NCBI GenBank assembly: GCA_023150055.1
Contig: JAKLLP010000044.1
Location: 1 to 10,686, forward strand
Source: Gammaproteobacteria bacterium
GTDB lineage: Bacteria; Pseudomonadota; Gammaproteobacteria; Steroidobacterales; GCA-2729495
Length of the DNA stretch: 10,686 nucleotides
Reading direction: 5' to 3'
The translations under genes and the position numbers were made by a program. The first letter of the stretch is position 1. Each line of letters starts with the position of its first letter. Positions 7,179 through 10,686 of this stretch are shown here, piece after piece. The notes beneath the pieces are model-generated. The model saw only the letters and a program-made list of their open reading frames with translations. It ran no database searches and was not told the DNA's origin.

Positions 7179-7441
7179 GTCGGGGCTGAAGTCCCTCCTA
7201 CACGGCGGCGTTCAACGCTGCCGCTGAAGAGAACCTTGTGGGAGGCGCTTCAGCGCCGATCCCGGCCGGGGCCAAAGCCCCCAGCAACAGCAGTAGCACC
7301 CTGTGGCAGGCACTTCAGCGCCGACCAGTCAAGCAGCCCTGGTTCACGTGCACGCTAAAGGTCGGTGCGCGATGACGGTCAGCGCGCTCTTGAGTGTGCT
7401 CTGCGCACCGGGTCGGGACTGAAGTCCCTCCTACACGGCGG
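7179..7441. repeat. Cluster of GTAG/CTTCAG-type REP-like hairpins
   Basis: Four clear units fill most of the gap between the convergent PEP-CTERM and aceE-like genes. Units at 7179-7208 and 7412-7441 are in minus orientation, 30 bp long and identical but for one base; their hairpin is GGGACTTCAGTCCC preceded by TGTAGGA. Units at about 7237-7260 and 7300-7324 are in plus orientation, with hairpins GGCGCTTCAGCGCC and the imperfect GGCACTTCAGCGCC preceded by TGTGG. A fifth, degenerate inverted unit at 7268-7281 has GGGGC-CAAA-GCCCC. The layout resembles REP/BIME clusters mobilised by RAYT transposases in gammaproteobacteria; no transposase is here. The hairpins may also act as mRNA 3' ends for both genes, since no T-tailed terminator is seen. 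Confidence 0.8.
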
Positions 7442-7451
7442 CTTTCCCGCA

Positions 7452-10116
7452 TCAGGAACGATACGCGGTCGGCCCCTCCAGCGAGGCATCCGGCTTGGCC
7501 GGGTCGATGGCCCAGCGCTTCGCGAGAGTCTTCAGCTCGCGCCGCGTCATGCCCCGGTGGTCCGCTAGCGACGCGGCGGCCGCGTAAGCAATGCTCACCG
7601 CGTCCACCTCGAAATGCCGCCGCAGGTCTTCGCGCGATTCGCTGAGGCCGTAACCGTCGGTGCCGAGCACCGTGTAAGGACCCGGCACCCACCGGGCGAT
7701 CGACTGCGGCAACGCCTTCATCCAGTCGCTGGCCGCGACGAAGACGCCCTGCTCGCCGGCGAGCAGGCGCTCGACGTAGGGCTGCTCCGCCTTGCCGGAG
7801 AGCCGGCTCGAGCGCTCGCAGCGCAGGGCCTCGCGCGCGAGTTCGTTGTAGCTCGTCACGCTCCAGACGTCGGTGGCGACCCCGCAGTCCTCCAGCATCT
7901 GCGCCGCCGCCAGCACCTCCGTCATGATCGCGCCACTGCCGAAGAGATGCGCGCGCCGCCGCTTGTCGCTCGCCATTTCCGAGCGCCGGAAGCGGTACAT
8001 GCCGCGCACGATCCCCTCGGCGGCGCCTGCGGGCATCGCCGGCATCGCGTAGTTCTGGTTGTGGATGGTGATGTAGTAGAAGACGTCGTCCTGCAGCTCG
8101 TACATGCGCTCGATGCCGTCGCGGACGATGACAGCCAGCTCGCAGGCGAATGCCGGGTCGTAGCTCCGCATGTTCGGCACGGTATTGGCGATGAGTTGCG
8201 AGTGACCGTCCTGGTGCTGCGGGCCTTCGCCGTTGAGCGTAGTCCGGCCCGAGGTGCCGCCGAGCAGGAAGCCACGGCAGAGCATGTCGCCGGCGCTCCA
8301 GATCATGTCGCCGACACGCTGGAAGCCGAAGATCGAGTAGAAGACGTAGAAGGGTATGGTCGGCACGCCGTGCACGGCATAGGCCGTGCCGGCGGCGAGA
8401 AAGGAGGCCAGCGCCCCGGCCTCGCAGATGCCCTCCTGCAGGATCTGCCCGTCTTTCGCTTCGCGATAGGGCGATAGCGTGGCGCTGTCGACGGGCCGGT
8501 ACTTCTGGCCCTCGGAGGAGTAGATCCCGGAGCGCCTGAACAACGCCTCCATGCCGAAGGTGCGCGCCTCGTCGGGAACGATCGGCACCACGTACTTGCC
8601 GAGTTCCGCGTGCCCGATGAGCTTGGCGAGCATGCGCACGAAGGCCATGGTGGTGGACAGCGCCCGGCCGTCGGAGCCGTCGAGATGCTCCCGGAAAAAT
8701 TCGAGATCGGGCGCGGCGAGCGGGGGGCACTGCACCACGCGCTGCGGCCACGGTCCGCCGAGGGATTCGCGGCGGGCGGCGAGGTAGCGCATCTCCGGAC
8801 TGTCCCCGGCGGGCCGATAGAACTCCGCCCGCATGGCGGCGTCGTCATCGAGCGGTATGCCGAGCCGACGGGCGGTTTCCACGCGTTCCTCCGGGGCGAG
8901 GTTCTTTTTCTGGTGCACGACGTTGGAGCCCTCGTAGCCCTGCATGCCGTAACCCTTGATCGTCTTGATGAGGATCGCCGTCGGCCGGTCGGTGGTCTGC
9001 ATCGCACGCTGGAAGGCGGCGTAGATCTTGCGCTGGTCGTGGCCGCCGCGGCGGATGCAGCGGATCTCCTCGTCGGAGCCGCGGGTCGTCCTCGACCCAG
9101 TGCTCGCGCACTTCCTGGCCGCTGGAGACCGAGTACATCTGGTAGTCGCCATCCACGGCGCGCTCCATGCGCGCCTGCAGCACGCCCTCGTGGTCGATGG
9201 CGAACAGCGGATCCCATTCGCCGCTCCAGATCACCTTGATCACGTTCCAGCCCGCACCGCGGAAGCTGCGCTCGAGTTCCTGGATGATCTTGCCGTTGCC
9301 GCGCACCGGGCCGTCGAGCCGCTGCAGGTTGCAGTTCGCGACCACGATGAGATTGTCGAGTCGCTCGCGCGCCGCGATGTTGATGGTGCCGAGCACCTCC
9401 GGCTCGTCGGCTTCGCCGTCGCCGAGGAACACCCAGACCTTGCCGCCGTTGGCGGGTTTCAGGCCGCGGTTCTCGAGGTACTTGGCGAAGCGTGCCTGGT
9501 AGATGCCGCTCGGCGTCGAGAGCCCCATCGAGGCGCAGGGCGCCTGCCAGAAGTCAGGCATGTTGCGCGGGTGCGGGTAGGAGGACAGTCCGCCACCCGG
9601 CTGCAACTCGCGGCGGAAGTTCTCGAGCCGGCTGCGCGGCAGGCGGCCTTCGAGGAAGGCACGCGCGTAGATGCCCGGTGCGGCATGGGCCTGGATGGTG
9701 ACGAGATCGCCGCCGTAGTCGGCGCTGCGGTTGCGGAAGAAATGATTGAGCCCGACCTCGAGCATGGTTGCCGCCGAGGCGTAGGTGCCGATGTGGCCGC
9801 CGACCCCGGTGCCGCTGTCATAGCCCCGCAGCACCATGGCCATCGCGTTCCAGCGCAGGATGTTCTCGATGCGCTCCTCGATGGCGATGTCGCCGGGGTA
9901 GGCCGGCTGCTGCGCGAGCGGAATGGTGTTGCGGTAGGGCGTGTTGAGCGTCGCCTCCTCGACGATCACGTTCTCGTCGCTCAGGTAATCCCGCAGCGAG
10001 CGGAACACTGCCTTGGCGCGTTCCGGGCCGTCGGCGCGCAGGAGGGACTCCATCGACTCCAGCCACTCGGTGAGTTCGGGATCCTGTCTCAATACGTCGA
10101 TTCTGCGTGTTGCCAT
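7452..10116 (-). pseudogene. aceE: AceE-type E1 of a 2-oxoacid (pyruvate) dehydrogenase complex, split by a frameshift
   Basis: Homodimeric thiamine-diphosphate E1, which decarboxylates pyruvate and acylates the E2 lipoyl group. The ATG at 10116-10114 (AGGA 5 nt upstream) starts MATRRIDVLRQDPELTEWL; E. coli AceE is 887 aa. N part: GGHIG (H108), QAHAAPG (H144), AFLEGRL, SSYPHPRNMPDFW, the ThDP motif GDGE at 232-235 with NCN at 261-263, and VDGDYQ. After VREHWVEDDPRL (about 9080) that frame runs into nonsense and ends at 8845. The protein resumes in another frame at SDEEIRCIRRGGHDQRKIY, open to the TGA at 7452, with KGYGMQGYEG, VVHQKKN (loop histidine), RTFGMEALF, ILQEGI, FGFQRVGD, GGTSGRTTLNGEG and the C-terminal VLGTDGYGLSESREDLRRHF. 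About 6-8 residues are missing at the junction, so this is decay or a sequence error. No aceF or lpd is visible. A 2-oxobutyrate-specific E1 is an alternative. Confidence 0.88.
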
Positions 10117-10183
10117 GATCTTCCTGGTCGGTTCGATGGGGCGCCCCGGGAACCCGGCAGGGGTCCGGACGTTCACGCACCGC

Positions 10184-10215
10184 ATTATCTAAGGACTTGG
10201 GCTGCCCGGTGGCAA
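10184..10215 (-). promoter_or_regulatory. Probable sigma70 promoter of the aceE-like gene
   Basis: On the minus strand TTGCCA (10215-10210) is followed 18 nt later by TAGATA (10191-10186), within TAGATAAT. This places transcription start about 60 nt before the ATG. No PdhR-like operator (AATTGG-N-CCAATT type) is seen nearby. Confidence 0.45.
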
Positions 10216-10285
10216 CTGTCGCCCAGGGCCTGTTCACGTTATTGTCGCGTCCCGCAAATAACCTGCCACCCATGACCGCCCTTGC

Positions 10286-10353
10286 GGCGGGAGGTCTCCG
10301 CCGTCGCTCCCGCCCTCGTTCATCGACACCCGCTTTGGGCGGAGACCTCCGCC
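10286..10353. repeat. Inverted pair of palindromic units (REP/BIME-like)
   Basis: The right unit, 10338-10353, is GGCGGAGACCTCCGCC, itself a 7-2-7 palindrome. The left unit, 10286-10302, is the inverse orientation (centre GT rather than AC) with one extra G. Across units, 13 bases (10290-10302 and 10338-10350) are perfectly complementary around a 35-nt spacer. A competing stem CGGGAG/CTCCCG (10288-10293 with 10307-10312) is also possible. There is no T run on either side, so it is not an ordinary terminator. It lies upstream of the aceE promoter. Confidence 0.6.
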
Positions 10354-10524
10354 TCCCGGCGGTTCTTCGTTCGCGGGCGGTCTACGCGCAATGGCGGCAT
10401 GTCTCGCGGGTGTGCTCCATACGCACTCGTTGCCCCCGTTCAAGATAATGGCGCCAAGTGGCTGATGCCATGAGGGGTCCGGCTGGTTGGGCGCGGGCGG
10501 GGCAGCGGCTCCCGGAGGGCCCGC

Positions 10525-10538
10525 GGCGCGTTGTTTGC
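10525..10538 (+). promoter_or_regulatory. Sigma54-like -24/-12 element
   Basis: GGCGCG and TTTGC set GG at 10525-10526 and GC at 10537-10538 exactly 10 nt apart, as in TGGCACG-N4-TTGC promoters. TATGACAA follows 2 nt later (10541-10548), as it also does near the PEP-CTERM genes. In several PEP-CTERM bacteria the PrsK/PrsR system works with sigma54, which makes this plausible, but such short matches arise by chance in GC-rich DNA. Confidence 0.3.
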
Positions 10539-10584
10539 ATTATGACAACTTCCTGAATGCGCAGAGATTTTGTTGCCGGGTCTA

Positions 10585-10614
10585 TTGCTTTCCAGCAGTC
10601 AGCGCTGCTAGCCT
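10585..10614 (+). promoter_or_regulatory. Possible sigma70 promoter for a gene beyond the right edge
   Basis: TTGCTT (10585-10590) and TAGCCT (10609-10614) are separated by 18 nt, with GC(T)GC just before the -10. This would start a transcript near 10621 running off the window. Weak matches; the downstream gene cannot be seen. Confidence 0.3.
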
Positions 10615-10686
10615 GCCTTCCAACAAAGAGCACAGAACGTCACTACGTAATAATACTTACGCCAGCGACACAGCATCGGGAGCCGG

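Larger units (their letters stand above)
10217..10686. other. Right-end intergenic region upstream of the aceE-like gene
   Basis: About 470 nt without a credible gene; open frames here lack ribosome binding sites and family-like sequence. It contains the inverted palindromic pair at 10286-10353 and plus-strand promoter-like signals at 10525-10614. The composition turns less GC-rich after about 10530, as expected of a control region for a rightward gene beyond the window. Confidence 0.55.

Noticed and set aside
7268-7282. GGGGC-CAAA-GCCCC as a terminator
   Set aside because: No T run follows on either strand; it fits better as a degenerate REP unit.
8488-8500. GCCGGTACTTC inside the aceE-like gene, matching the repeat core
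   Set aside because: It encodes a normal part of the E1 protein (KYRPVD) and the match is only 11 bp, so probably chance.
7315-8751. 478-codon minus-strand frame within the aceE-like gene
   Set aside because: Out-of-frame shadow; the true frame gives the conserved E1 C-terminal half.
9028-10275. 415-codon plus-strand frame opposite the aceE-like gene
   Set aside because: Antisense shadow rich in Ala, Arg, Glu and Val without recognisable motifs or a ribosome binding site.
10557-10686. Plus-strand frame from the ATG at 10557 open to the window end
   Set aside because: Only 43 codons visible, no signal or family-like sequence, and it starts close to the putative transcription start; cannot be judged.

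Overview
The window looks like a GC-rich proteobacterial chromosome, most likely from an environmental gammaproteobacterium. Three things suggest this: an AceE-type homodimeric pyruvate dehydrogenase E1, short C-terminal VPxPA/PEP-CTERM sorting signals (which need an exosortase-bearing, exopolysaccharide-producing host), and GTAG/CTTCAG-type REP hairpins typical of Xanthomonadales- and Chromatiales-like genomes. The taxonomic call is inference; no rRNA or other marker gene is present.

Region 1 (1-4958, minus strand) is a tight operon for C3/C4 acyl-CoA metabolism. Read 5' to 3' it holds a MatB/ACSF3-type malonyl/methylmalonyl-CoA synthetase, a CitE/CLYBL-like CoA-ester lyase (broken), B12-dependent methylmalonyl-CoA mutase, and the start of the propionyl-CoA carboxylase beta chain, which runs off the left edge. 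Gaps are 3, 6 and 37 nt. Together they would activate (methyl)malonate, carboxylate propionyl-CoA and isomerise methylmalonyl-CoA to succinyl-CoA.

Region 2 (4959-7165, plus strand) starts with a divergent intergenic region of about 540 nt. It carries a 23-bp inverted repeat (22 of 23 matching) of which one copy overlaps the matB start codon. Two paralogous exported proteins follow, each with a signal peptide, a CGPxxCYxYD motif at the mature N terminus and a VPxPA-transmembrane-Arg sorting tail. The first ends in a plausible hairpin terminator; the second has an 8-bp-arm palindrome upstream that looks like an operator.

Region 3 (7166-7451) is the gap between convergent genes and holds a cluster of four clear and one degenerate REP-like hairpins. 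Region 4 (7452-10116, minus strand) is an AceE-type E1 gene, without aceF or lpd beside it in the window, broken by a frameshift near 9080. Region 5 (10117-10686) holds its probable promoter, an inverted pair of palindromic units, and plus-strand promoter-like signals for something beyond the right edge.

The most notable observations are: two conserved genes (citE-like and aceE-like), each lacking a short conserved block with loss of frame at sites abutting hairpins, either real decay or an assembly artefact; the paralogous PEP-CTERM pair with an unfamiliar conserved core; and shared intergenic motifs (GTACCGGCA, TATGACAA) around the PEP-CTERM genes. I saw no CRISPR array, defence system, phage or insertion sequence.
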